Assembly: GCA_029555925.1 (NCBI GenBank)
Contig: JAKPQU010000048.1
Location: 1 to 33,120, forward strand
Reading direction: 5' to 3'
Length of the DNA: 33,120 bases
DNA from: Bacillota bacterium
GTDB taxonomy: Bacteria; Eremiobacterota; SpSt-956; JAKJGF01
Shown here: piece by piece, positions 7,407 through 15,144 of the stretch
How positions within the stretch are numbered: position 1 is the first letter of the stretch
Layout: each line of letters starts with the position of its first letter
The notes under the pieces: model-generated
Database searches by the model: none
The model's input: only the letters and a program-made list of their open reading frames with translations
Told to the model about the DNA's origin: nothing
Translations under genes and position numbers: made by a program

Positions 7407-8423
7407 TTATTTTTTTAAAAGAGAAGTGCCCAGGCTAAAACAGTAATTGCAATCATAACAGTTTTGAATACACGTTGTTTTCTTAAAAAAATGTTCTTCC
7501 GGTATATCTTTACATTTTATCTTCATAATAGGATCTTCTATGGTGATTTCCTTTGCAATATACTGGCATAAACCTCCGCAACATGCGAGCTCAATGACAG
7601 GACTGTTCAGATTCCCATCCATATAGGCTTTTATGACATTTATATAATCGCCGGGGCCCTCGCTTAATATTCTGTCTCTTCTGCTTATTTTAATTATATC
7701 TATAAAACCTTCATAAAATTTCAGATATTGAGGCATAACCATTTGAGACGATAATAATTCACCTATAGAGTCATTTTTATAACGTTTATAACAGTTGCCG
7801 TTGAACGTGCTGTTACTGTGGCTCAAATGGGCAAAATGAAGGGCTCTCAGAAGACAGCCGTTTATACAGGCTTCATTTACAAGTAATTTCAATTCAGTAC
7901 CGGGATTATCAGCTTTACATTTTTTCAAAAATTCTATGTTATAATTGACCATTCTGTCTATATTGATTACATTGAAGACCTTTGATGCAGAGTTATATGA
8001 CGACAGATCCCTTATAAACATATTAATTGACGCATTTCTTCTTATAGAGGGAAAATGTTTTCTGCATGCTATGGCATGATTACAATCAATAAAGGTTGCA
8101 TCTGTAATATTAAATCTTTCTCTGTAAAAACCGATAGTGTCCAGAATGAGGCTGAAGGTTTTTTCACTGTGTATGTCTCCTCCGTAACAGAGTCCGTTAA
8201 ATAGTACATTCAGATTAAATCCTTTTTCTGAAAATTCATTGAGATCATTATAAAGGTTGAGTTCGGCATGTCTGTTATATCCGGAGTTTCTGGCAGAAGG
8301 TATAAGGGGAGATGAAGGAGCAAAATAAATGGAATCTATTTTTTCTTTCCTGAGGGAAAGTTCTTTTATTACGTGGTGAGCTTTAAATTTTTTGTTCTGT
8401 GTCCACCCTATTTGAAATTTCAT
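7407..8423 (-). CDS. U32-like TIM-barrel protein with Cys-rich C-terminus
   Basis: 338 residues. LLVNEACINGCLLRALHFAHLSH-type sequence around 180-202 (C186, C190) matches the signature region of peptidase U32-like proteins, a family that includes Fe-S hydroxylation and RNA-modification proteins (UbiU/UbiV, RlhA, TrhP). Further cysteines are C211, C281, C282, C286 and C304, and a terminal CX3CX2CX2C (C318, C322, C325, C328), so an Fe-S cluster is plausible. The N-terminal part is shorter than classical U32 proteases and no protease activity can be claimed. The ATG overlaps the stop of the upstream gene by 4 bp (ATGA), so it is co-translated. It lies just upstream of the Cys/Ser-rich gene on the same strand. 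Confidence 0.75.
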   Translation of the reverse strand: MKFQIGWTQNKKFKAHHVIKELSLRKEKIDSIYFAPSSPLIPSARNSGYNRHAELNLYNDLNEFSEKGFNLNVLFNGLCYGGDIHSEKTFSLILDTIGFYRERFNITDATFIDCNHAIACRKHFPSIRRNASINMFIRDLSSYNSASKVFNVINIDRMVNYNIEFLKKCKADNPGTELKLLVNEACINGCLLRALHFAHLSHSNSTFNGNCYKRYKNDSIGELLSSQMVMPQYLKFYEGFIDIIKISRRDRILSEGPGDYINVIKAYMDGNLNSPVIELACCGGLCQYIAKEITIEDPIMKIKCKDIPEEHFFKKTTCIQNCYDCNYCFSLGTSLLKK

Positions 8424-9283
8424 AAATTACCTATAAAGGGAAACCTTTCCAGTACAGGAGGATATTTCTTTACTAAAAAGTCTATTTCTTTTTTTGCTTC
8501 TTTATGTCTCCCTTTTCCCAGATAGAACATAATCAAAAAAGAACTTATATTAACATTTTCAGAATTTATCTCCTTTGCCTTTTTAAGTTCTGTTTCCGCA
8601 TGTTCATAATCCTGCTTTCCATAAGAATTCAATCCTTTAAGATACCAGGCAAAATCATATAAAGGGTCAAATTCTATAGCTTTACTGTAATAGCTGTCAG
8701 CTTTATCCATATCTCCAAGTTTTGCATAACTTCTGCCTGTAAGGGTTAACAGTGGTGCTTTATGAACTGAAATTTCCATAGCTTCCTGGAGATCTTTTAT
8801 ATGTTTTTCTGGCCCTGCTGTCACTTTTATTTTTTTTATGCTTTTATCTTTCATATATAGTTCATTAAGGGAATATAGTTCTCTTACAAAGGGGAGTTCT
8901 TCCTTCTTTTCCGGCGGAAATATGTGTGCATCATTTGAGTAGACACAACATTTAAACATATAGGAATATACTTCATCTACAAAAGGCCCCCACCGTCTGC
9001 ATAAGAGAGGGCGGTATTTATAGATTGTACATCCTCCGTTTTTTAAATCACAGAAAGGGCAGATAATATTGTTATTTGTTTCATAAAGAATTTCTTCAAA
9101 GTTTTTTTTACCTTTAAAGACATGTTCATATATATATTCTATTTCAACTGAAGTGAAAACATCTCCTTTTATATTAAGACAGCATATACAGCAATTGTTA
9201 CAGTTTCTTGATGAAGGAATTAAAATTTCATCCAGCTTTTCATATATACATTCAAGAACATTAAAATAATTTTTTAGTTTCAT
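8420..9283 (-). CDS. YkgJ-family cysteine-cluster protein with TPRs
   Basis: The N-terminal part has the YkgJ (putative zinc or iron chelating) pattern: C28, C31, C32, C34, C35, then CPFC (C75, C78), C85 in NGGCTIY, and RPLLCRRW (C95). Residues about 150-285 form TPR-like helices (AKLGDMDKADSYYSKAIEFDP). YkgJ domains bind metal, but their biochemical role is poorly known; TPRs suggest protein binding. The start follows AGGTAAGAC. It is 3 bp after the upstream gene and overlaps the downstream one, so it is the middle gene of a tight three-gene operon. Confidence 0.82.
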   Translation of the reverse strand: MKLKNYFNVLECIYEKLDEILIPSSRNCNNCCICCLNIKGDVFTSVEIEYIYEHVFKGKKNFEEILYETNNNIICPFCDLKNGGCTIYKYRPLLCRRWGPFVDEVYSYMFKCCVYSNDAHIFPPEKKEELPFVRELYSLNELYMKDKSIKKIKVTAGPEKHIKDLQEAMEISVHKAPLLTLTGRSYAKLGDMDKADSYYSKAIEFDPLYDFAWYLKGLNSYGKQDYEHAETELKKAKEINSENVNISSFLIMFYLGKGRHKEAKKEIDFLVKKYPPVLERFPFIGNL

Positions 9284-9286
9284 GTC

Positions 9287-10333
9287 TTACCTGAAAACCC
9301 TTTCATTGAACATAGTCATTTCGGCTTCTTCTCCTCTTTTCTGCACAGAATAAAGTTTATTCGCTCCTTCTATAATAAGATTTATTCCTCCTGTCAGATT
9401 TATATGTCTGTCTTTTACAGAAGCTTCTTTCAGGATATTCAGGCCTTTTAATATAAGGTCTGTTCCTGTGTCAGCCATAAATTCTATTAATAGTTTCTCT
9501 GAGAAAAGAAGATATATAAAATCTTCGATTTCTTTTATGAAAGCATGGGAATCTTTTTTGCCTTTTTGAAATTTTTCTGTTTCTCTTATAATTGATCTTA
9601 TATTACCTGTCAGGACAGAACATGGACTGTTACGTTCCTCTTCTTCCATAAAAGATCTGTTAACAGGATTTACATATTCGGCACATCTCTGCATGGGAGA
9701 CTGACAGGATTTACAGTATTTTTTCTCAGGTTTATTCCCGTAACCGCATGTAATACAGTGATTATAATATAAAATATATTCTGTTTCTTTCAATCGAATT
9801 ACAGACAGAAATATATTCTTTGAAATTTCTGTCAGAAAGCCAATATGTTTTTCTCCGGATATTTCAATAGATTTTTCTATTTCTGTAAGACAGTTTCTAT
9901 ACATATGGAGTAACCTGCATATACTATCCTTTTCTTTTATGAGTGTTACAGAGTCAGGATTTTCAGCCAATATACGAAAATGTCTTTCTGTTTTATCTGT
10001 TAGTTTGCTCAAGAAGGTTATTTTTTCTTTGATTTCGCTGAAAGATTTTTTGCCTGTTAAGCATGAAATCAGATCGTTTAACAATGGAAATTCGCCGGGA
10101 GTAAAAGGAAGACTCTCTGAAAATCCCAGGAATTCCTTCAGGATAATAATAGAATAGCCGGTGCTTCCCGTATATGCCTGCTCCTGCCTTTCTTCAGCTA
10201 TTTTCATTACTGCTTTCATAGCAGTGCCGCATGTTTTGTTTCCTGCTTTTCCCCCTGTTATTCCCTGGGGAGAGCCGAGTATTTTTTTTGCAGATTTTCC
10301 TGCTGCAATAAGTATTTCTCTTTTATTTAACAT
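9287..10333 (-). CDS. Unrecognised 348-residue protein with central zinc ribbon
   Basis: I do not recognise the family. Most of the chain looks helical and charged. A treble-clef or ribbon motif, CITCGYGNKPEKKYCKSC (C193, C196, C207, C210; also C217), lies in the middle. The first 50 residues are Gly/Lys-rich (SPQGITGGKAGNKTCG). There is no membrane segment. It is the first gene of the trio ending with the U32-like gene. The ATG has no Shine-Dalgarno; a TGATATAAT extended -10 ends 7 nt before it, so the transcript may be leaderless. Confidence 0.75.
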   Translation of the reverse strand: MLNKREILIAAGKSAKKILGSPQGITGGKAGNKTCGTAMKAVMKIAEERQEQAYTGSTGYSIIILKEFLGFSESLPFTPGEFPLLNDLISCLTGKKSFSEIKEKITFLSKLTDKTERHFRILAENPDSVTLIKEKDSICRLLHMYRNCLTEIEKSIEISGEKHIGFLTEISKNIFLSVIRLKETEYILYYNHCITCGYGNKPEKKYCKSCQSPMQRCAEYVNPVNRSFMEEEERNSPCSVLTGNIRSIIRETEKFQKGKKDSHAFIKEIEDFIYLLFSEKLLIEFMADTGTDLILKGLNILKEASVKDRHINLTGGINLIIEGANKLYSVQKRGEEAEMTMFNERVFR

Positions 10334-10340
10334 ATATTAC

Positions 10341-10349
10341 ATTATATCA
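10341..10349 (-). promoter_or_regulatory. Extended -10 promoter, probably leaderless start
   Basis: TGATATAAT on the minus strand is a perfect TGnTATAAT and ends 7 nt before ATG 10333, placing the expected +1 at or next to the start codon. No -35 and no SD are seen. Confidence 0.45.
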
Positions 10350-10547
10350 CAGATAAATTGAAGCTTCTAGTAGACAGCGACAATGATTAATTTGTCCTTC
10401 GGAGACTCCGTTGCTCCAGAACCTGGCAGTGGAAAGGATTAAAAAAATATTACTTTTCGGATAGGCTCTAAATAAAAGGGTTTTACCTGGAAAATATAGA
10501 ATTTAAATTATACAAGCTGATATAAGAAAATTCATAAATGATCTTCC

Positions 10548-10567
10548 CGTGACGCGTTAGCGTCACG
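10548..10567. repeat. Palindromic heptamer repeat hairpin
   Basis: CGTGACGC GTTA GCGTCACG is a perfect 8-bp stem with a 4-nt loop, formed by two heptamer units in opposite orientation. It lies 18 bp before the TTG start of nnr. The rest of the 10334-10584 gap shows no gene. Confidence 0.85.
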
Positions 10568-10584
10568 ATACCAGGGGTGATAAA

Positions 10585-12165
10585 TTGTTAAAAATAGTAA
10601 CTTCTGAAGAAATGCAGTCTCTTGATAGAAAAACCATAAATGAACTCGGAATACCCGGCATGGTTTTAATGGAAAATGCAGGCCGTGCCGTTTATGAACG
10701 AATTATCAGTAGAATTAATAGAGATTCATATGTGGTAATTCTTGCAGGTAGAGGTAATAACGGGGGAGACGGCTTTGTTGTTGCACGACACCTTTTTAAT
10801 AAGGGCTATAAAAAAGTTAGAATCTTTCTTATTGCAAAAAAAGAAGATTTAAAAGGTGATGCCCTGACAAATTGTCTTATAGCAGAAAAAATCGATATCC
10901 CTGTAAAAGAAATTTTTTCGGAAAAGGATCTGCCTTTTCTTTCTTTTGAAATAGGGAAGGGAGAGCTGATTGTAGACGGCCTTTTGGGGACAGGTATTAA
11001 AGGCGGTGCCAGAGGACTTACAGGTGAAGTTATAAAAATTGTCAATACTACAGGGAAACCTGTCATAGCCATAGATACTCCTTCAGGTCTTGACTGCACT
11101 ACAGGCCATGTGGAAGGCCCCTGTATAAAAGCCACAGAAACAGTAACCTTCTGTCTTCCTAAAAGAGGTATGTTTATATTTCCCGGAGGACTTTATGTGG
11201 GAAAACTTGCAGTGGCAGATATAAGTATTCCGCAGGATTTCTGGAGAAAAGATAAAAATTTATGTACCCATCTTATTACATCTGGTATGGTAAGAGATAA
11301 CCTCCCTGTAAGGGAACTGGATGCCTATAAAGGAACCTGCGGAAGAGTACTTATAGTGGCAGGTTCCCCGGGATTTACAGGTGCTGCCGCCCTTTCGGGA
11401 GAAAGTTCTCTTAGAACTGGAGCAGGACTTGTAACGGTTGCTATTCCTCAATGTTTAAATGATATTATGGAAGTTAAACTTACAGAGGTTATGACAAAAC
11501 CTCTCCCTGAAACTTCTGCCGGAACCATCTCTCTTAAAGCCTTTGACATTATTTCGGCTATATCTGCCGATGCCATGGCGATAGGGCCGGGATTATCGAC
11601 AGAAAAAGAAACAGGAGAATTTGTGAGAAAATTGATTTCTTTATCTGAATTGCCTGTTGTCATAGATGCAGACGGCCTTAATCTTTTATCGGAAGATATT
11701 TCTGTCCTGGAACATCGTAACTATCCTGTTATACTTACACCCCATCCGGGAGAAATGGCCCGCCTTACAGGACTTACTTTACAGGAGATTAAAGCAGACC
11801 CGGTCAGAATAGCCTCTGAATTTGCCGGAAAATGGAATGTTTATATAATTTTAAAATTTGCTCGTTCCATTATAGCAACACCTGACGGGCATATTTATTT
11901 TAATCCTACAGGAAATCCCGGTATGGCTACAGGAGGAAGCGGAGATGTTCTTACAGGTATTGTGACTTCCTTTCTAGCACAGGGACTAAGTCCTCTTCAT
12001 GCCTGTCTCTGCGGAACCTTCATTCATGGACTCAGCGGTTCTCTTGCCTGTAAAGACATAGGAGAAGAGTCTTTGATAGCAGGAGATTTAATAGATTATA
12101 TACCGGATGCTTTCGGAGTTATTAAATCAGGCCGTGAGCCTGTTGAATGGATTTTTTATATGTGA
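10585..12165 (+). CDS. nnr: Bifunctional NAD(P)H-hydrate epimerase / ADP-dependent dehydratase
   Basis: Repairs hydrated NAD(P)H. The N-terminal YjeF_N/NnrE half (about 1-215) has LMENAGRAV and the Rossmann-like GRGNNGGDGFVVA (55-67), and epimerises R- to S-NAD(P)HX. The C-terminal NnrD half (about 235-526) is a ribokinase-like fold with ILTPHPGEMARL and GNPGMATGGSGDVLTG (about 443-458) and dehydrates S-NAD(P)HX using ADP. The 526-residue length fits the full fusion. The start is TTG at 10585 after AGGGGTGA. The stop TGA is the first TGA of a heptamer array. It is a cytoplasmic housekeeping enzyme with no functional link to its neighbours. Confidence 0.95.
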   Translation: MLKIVTSEEMQSLDRKTINELGIPGMVLMENAGRAVYERIISRINRDSYVVILAGRGNNGGDGFVVARHLFNKGYKKVRIFLIAKKEDLKGDALTNCLIAEKIDIPVKEIFSEKDLPFLSFEIGKGELIVDGLLGTGIKGGARGLTGEVIKIVNTTGKPVIAIDTPSGLDCTTGHVEGPCIKATETVTFCLPKRGMFIFPGGLYVGKLAVADISIPQDFWRKDKNLCTHLITSGMVRDNLPVRELDAYKGTCGRVLIVAGSPGFTGAAALSGESSLRTGAGLVTVAIPQCLNDIMEVKLTEVMTKPLPETSAGTISLKAFDIISAISADAMAIGPGLSTEKETGEFVRKLISLSELPVVIDADGLNLLSEDISVLEHRNYPVILTPHPGEMARLTGLTLQEIKADPVRIASEFAGKWNVYIILKFARSIIATPDGHIYFNPTGNPGMATGGSGDVLTGIVTSFLAQGLSPLHACLCGTFIHGLSGSLACKDIGEESLIAGDLIDYIPDAFGVIKSGREPVEWIFYM

Positions 12166-12209
12166 GTCATGAGTCATGAGTCGTGAGTCGTGAAAAGTGA
12201 GTCGTGAAA
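12163..12209. repeat. TGAGTCA/TGAGTCG/TGAAAAG heptamer array
   Basis: Seven consecutive 7-mers: TGAGTCA twice, TGAGTCG twice, TGAAAAG, TGAGTCG, TGAAAAT. The first TGA is the nnr stop codon. Confidence 0.85.
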
Positions 12210-12229
12210 ATTAGGATCGAACCCTCTGG

Positions 12230-12320
12230 GGTCGCCCGGTACCGGTAAAACATGCATTACGAATTACGAACCACTCGTTACGCGTTACGTGTTACGCGTC
12301 ACGATTATAACGCATCACGA
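12230..12320. repeat. Composite repeat copy B, inverted relative to copy A
   Basis: 12230-12252 is the exact reverse complement of core 3685-3707. It is followed by heptamers (ATTACGA, CGTTACG, CGTCACG types) ending in CACGATT and one more CATCACG unit. Next to the core on the other side, GAGGGT corresponds to GGGGGT in copy A. It sits between nnr and the TolB-like gene. Confidence 0.85.
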
Positions 12321-12337
12321 ACAAAAGGAGAATAAAA

Positions 12338-13276
12338 ATGTTAAAAAATAAAAATGTACTCTTCATATGTTTCCTCATATTTGGATTATTGTTAAATGAC
12401 CGGATCTTTTCGAAAGAGAAAAATGTTAAAAAAGAACAGAAAATGAAAAACAAGATAGCTTTTGTTTTACAGAATAATCTCTGGATTGCCAATCCTGACG
12501 GTTCGGAACAGAAGCAGCTTACACAGTCATGTGACGTCAATGAACCTTCCTGGTCTCCTGACGGAAAATCTATTCTTTATGTCTCAGGAAGAAAGATATG
12601 GAAATATGATTTTACTACAGGCAAATCTGAAAAATTTATCGATATGGCCGGCTACTGTATAAGCCCTTCTTATTCTCTGGACGGAACAAAAATAATTTTT
12701 GCCCATGAAAGTAATGTATGGGATTATTTTCTCGGACAGAATAGAACTGAAATATGTATAGCTTCTGCCGACGGAACAGGTGCACATGTCGTAATAAAAG
12801 CAGGAGAAACAATGATGAACTATCCGAAATTTTTCCCTGATGGAGAAGACATCGTATTTAATGAACTGCGAACTGAAAAAATAAGCAGTTATCTTGCTAC
12901 ATATAATCTGGCTTCCCGTAAAGTAGAATATTTGAATTCAGACCCGGGGTGGCTCAGACCGGATTTTTCGCCAGATGAAAATTTTCTGGTTGCAGGCTGG
13001 TATAACTATGAACAGGGCGGGGAATTACGTATGGTACGTCTGAAAACACTGGGAGTAATAAAATTAATCAATAAAACTAAAGGATGCCAGTTTACGAATC
13101 CTTCTTTCTCACCATATGGAGATAAGATTGTTTTCGAAAAAGATTTTTTTTCTTCCAGCAAACAGACTTTTCTTTCTTATGGAATTTATGTTATGAATGC
13201 AGACGGTTCAGGTATAAGAGAGATAATTCCTGATGCTTCCGAACCGGACTGGCTGCAACTGGTAACAGGGGAATAA
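12338..13276 (+). CDS. Exported TolB-like (PD40) beta-propeller protein
   Basis: Residues 1-25 form an N-terminal signal or anchor (basic start, then LFICFLIFGLLL). The rest shows WD40-like/PD40 blades: NPDGSEQKQLT, EPSWSPDGKSILYVSG, SPSYSLDGTKIIFAHE, YPKFFPDGEDIVF, NPSFSPYGDKIVFE. At 312 residues it has the propeller but not the N-terminal domain of classical TolB, so a Tol-Pal role is not supported; it is more likely a periplasmic or surface binding protein. ATG 12338 follows AAAAGGAG. Flanked by repeats on both sides, it looks monocistronic. Confidence 0.8.
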   Translation: MLKNKNVLFICFLIFGLLLNDRIFSKEKNVKKEQKMKNKIAFVLQNNLWIANPDGSEQKQLTQSCDVNEPSWSPDGKSILYVSGRKIWKYDFTTGKSEKFIDMAGYCISPSYSLDGTKIIFAHESNVWDYFLGQNRTEICIASADGTGAHVVIKAGETMMNYPKFFPDGEDIVFNELRTEKISSYLATYNLASRKVEYLNSDPGWLRPDFSPDENFLVAGWYNYEQGGELRMVRLKTLGVIKLINKTKGCQFTNPSFSPYGDKIVFEKDFFSSSKQTFLSYGIYVMNADGSGIREIIPDASEPDWLQLVTGE

Positions 13277-13280
13277 TATT

Positions 13281-13296
13281 GTGATGCGTGATGCGG
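13281..13296. repeat. Two-unit heptamer (GTGATGC)
   Basis: GTGATGCGTGATGCGG directly after the propeller gene; the smallest recognisable array of the family. Confidence 0.6.
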
Positions 13297-13342
13297 AACA
13301 GAATAGAATAGATTTTTATTATTAAAGAGAGGATGATAAAAG

Positions 13343-13804
13343 GTGATTAATGCAAAAGATTTAATGACAAAAGAAGTTATTACCGTAAAACCTGATACTC
13401 CTGTAAAGGAACTGGTAAAAATGATGTCGGAAAATGATATAGAAGCTATTCCTGTACTGAATGATAAAGAAGAAATTGTCGGAATAATAACAGACGGAGA
13501 TCTTGTTATGAGGGCATCTAAATTTCACATGCCATTATTTTATCAGATTCTTGGCGGGGTTATTTATCTGGAACATCCCAATGCTATGGAAGCCGAATTA
13601 AAGAAAATGCTCGGCACCACTGCAGCAGACGTCATGACAAAACGAGTCATAGCAGTTACTGAAGATACTCCTCTTGAAGAGATAGCCAGTGTTATGGTGA
13701 CAAGAAAAATTAAAAGACTTCCCGTGATAAAAGAGAAAAAACTCGTAGGAATAATTGGGAGAAAAGATATTCTTACAATTCTTGCTAAAAATGGCGAACA
13801 GTGA
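13343..13804 (+). CDS. CBS-pair domain protein
   Basis: 153 residues consisting almost wholly of two CBS domains: about 1-60 (AKDLMTKEVITVKPDTPVKEL, EIVGIITDGDLVM) and about 92-150 (ADVMTKRVIAVTEDTPLEEIASVM, KLVGIIGRKDIL). CBS pairs bind adenine nucleotides or related ligands and act as sensors. No catalytic domain is attached. The start is GTG 13343 with a GAGAGG element upstream. The target is unknown; neighbours give no clear link. Confidence 0.88.
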   Translation: MINAKDLMTKEVITVKPDTPVKELVKMMSENDIEAIPVLNDKEEIVGIITDGDLVMRASKFHMPLFYQILGGVIYLEHPNAMEAELKKMLGTTAADVMTKRVIAVTEDTPLEEIASVMVTRKIKRLPVIKEKKLVGIIGRKDILTILAKNGEQ

Positions 13805-13830
13805 TTGGCAGGTAAAGTCTGTGAATTATG

Positions 13831-13858
13831 CGTCACGCATTACGCGTCACGCGTTACG
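13831..13858. repeat. Heptamer array before M20 gene
   Basis: Four 7-mers, CGTCACG CATTACG CGTCACG CGTTACG, placed just upstream of the GGAGGT ribosome binding site of the amidohydrolase gene. Confidence 0.85.
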
Positions 13859-13874
13859 AACCGGAGGTAAATAA

Positions 13875-15047
13875 ATGTTTTTAACTGATGCAGAGAAAAT
13901 AAAACCAGATCTCAGTAAATGGAGAAGGCTTATTCATGAATATCCTGAAACAGGGTTTAATGAAATAAAAACCTCTGCTCTCGTAGAGGAGTGCCTGAAG
14001 AGTTTCGGCATAGACTGTTTCAGGATGGTAAATACAGGAGTGGTAGGACTTATCAGTGGAAAAGAGCATGGTAAAACCGTTGCCCTGAGGGCAGACATGG
14101 ATGCCCTGAGTATTCAGGAAGAAAATGATGTTCCCTATAAATCTAAAAATCCCGGTGTAATGCATGCCTGCGGCCATGATGCCCATACTGCCATGTTGCT
14201 CGGTGCAGCAAAAATTCTTTCAGGTAGAAGAGATTTATTAAAAGGAAATGTAAAATTAATTTTTCAACCTGCCGAGGAAGGCCCCGGAGGGGCACAGCCT
14301 ATGATAGACGCAGGAGTCCTCGAAAATCCCCATGTAGATGCAGCTTTTGCCCTTCATATGATCTCTGATATTGAAGCGGGAAAGATTGGTATTTCCTACG
14401 GTCAGACCCATGCAGCAAGCAGTAAATTTACCATTGTTTTAAAAGGTCTTGCAGGTCATGTGGCAAAACCTCACAAAGCTATTGACGCTATAACTATGGC
14501 AGCAGAGGTTATACAGGCAATTCAGAGGATAAGAACAAGGCATGTAGATCCTACGGAAACAGTTCTTATCGGTATAGGCACAATAAAAGGAGGAGACAGA
14601 TATAATATCGTGGCAGATCATGTTGAAATGGAAGGTACCTTGAGAACCCTTTCGAATGAAATTCATAAAGAAATTCCTCCTGTTATGGATAAAGTTATTT
14701 CTTCCATTGTGGCCAGTTACGGAGGGGACTATGAACTGAATTTTATGGAAGGATATCCGGGAGGAGTCAACGAGCACGCCATTACGAAATTTGTTGAAGA
14801 AAGTGCCGTGAAATTACTGGGCAGGGAAAATGTTCTCATTAAGTCACATCCTTCTATGGGGGGAGAGGATTTTTCCTGTTTCCTTCAGAAGGTTCCCGGT
14901 GCTTTTATTCGTGTCGGCGGCGGAGGAGAAGGTTTTAATTCTCCTCTTCATCATCCAAAATTTGATCTCAATGAAGACAGCCTGGTTACAGGCTCTGCTC
15001 TCTTATGTCAGATTGCCTGTGATTATCTGACAGGGACAGGGATTTAG
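13875..15047 (+). CDS. M20-family amidohydrolase (hippurate / N-acyl-amino-acid hydrolase type)
   Basis: A zinc-dependent cytoplasmic enzyme expected to release amino acids from N-acyl derivatives. ALRADMDAL, MHACGHDAHTAMLLG (96-110) and FQPAEEGPGGAQPMI (about 132-146) are the metal-binding signature regions, and GGEDFSCFLQKVPGAFIRVG is the typical C-terminal block. The lid region carries GLAGHVAKPHKAIDAI. Length 390 fits the family. ATG 13875 lies after GGAGGTAAATAA. The exact substrate (hippurate, indole-3-acetyl or N-acetyl amino acids) cannot be chosen. Isolated between repeats, so probably its own transcript. Confidence 0.92.
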   Translation: MFLTDAEKIKPDLSKWRRLIHEYPETGFNEIKTSALVEECLKSFGIDCFRMVNTGVVGLISGKEHGKTVALRADMDALSIQEENDVPYKSKNPGVMHACGHDAHTAMLLGAAKILSGRRDLLKGNVKLIFQPAEEGPGGAQPMIDAGVLENPHVDAAFALHMISDIEAGKIGISYGQTHAASSKFTIVLKGLAGHVAKPHKAIDAITMAAEVIQAIQRIRTRHVDPTETVLIGIGTIKGGDRYNIVADHVEMEGTLRTLSNEIHKEIPPVMDKVISSIVASYGGDYELNFMEGYPGGVNEHAITKFVEESAVKLLGRENVLIKSHPSMGGEDFSCFLQKVPGAFIRVGGGGEGFNSPLHHPKFDLNEDSLVTGSALLCQIACDYLTGTGI

Positions 15048-15110
15048 AGGATTAGGGAAGGATAACAGGATTTGTTATAAATAGTTTTATATTGAGTTAA
15101 ACTTGTTCCC

Positions 15111-15134
15111 ACGCGTGACGCGTTACACGTCACG
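15111..15134. repeat. Heptamer array before FGE-fold gene
   Basis: ACGCGTGACGCGTTACACGTCACG ends 10 bp before the ATG at 15145, in place of a normal ribosome binding site; no SD is visible. Confidence 0.8.
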
Positions 15135-15144
15135 ATAAAAAAAT

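Noticed and set aside
12213..12232. T-arm-like GGTTCGATCC on the minus strand, suggesting a tRNA fragment
   Set aside because: Only a 3-bp stem can form around the loop, and no acceptor, D or anticodon arm is found. Copy A of the same repeat lacks the motif, so it is repeat sequence.
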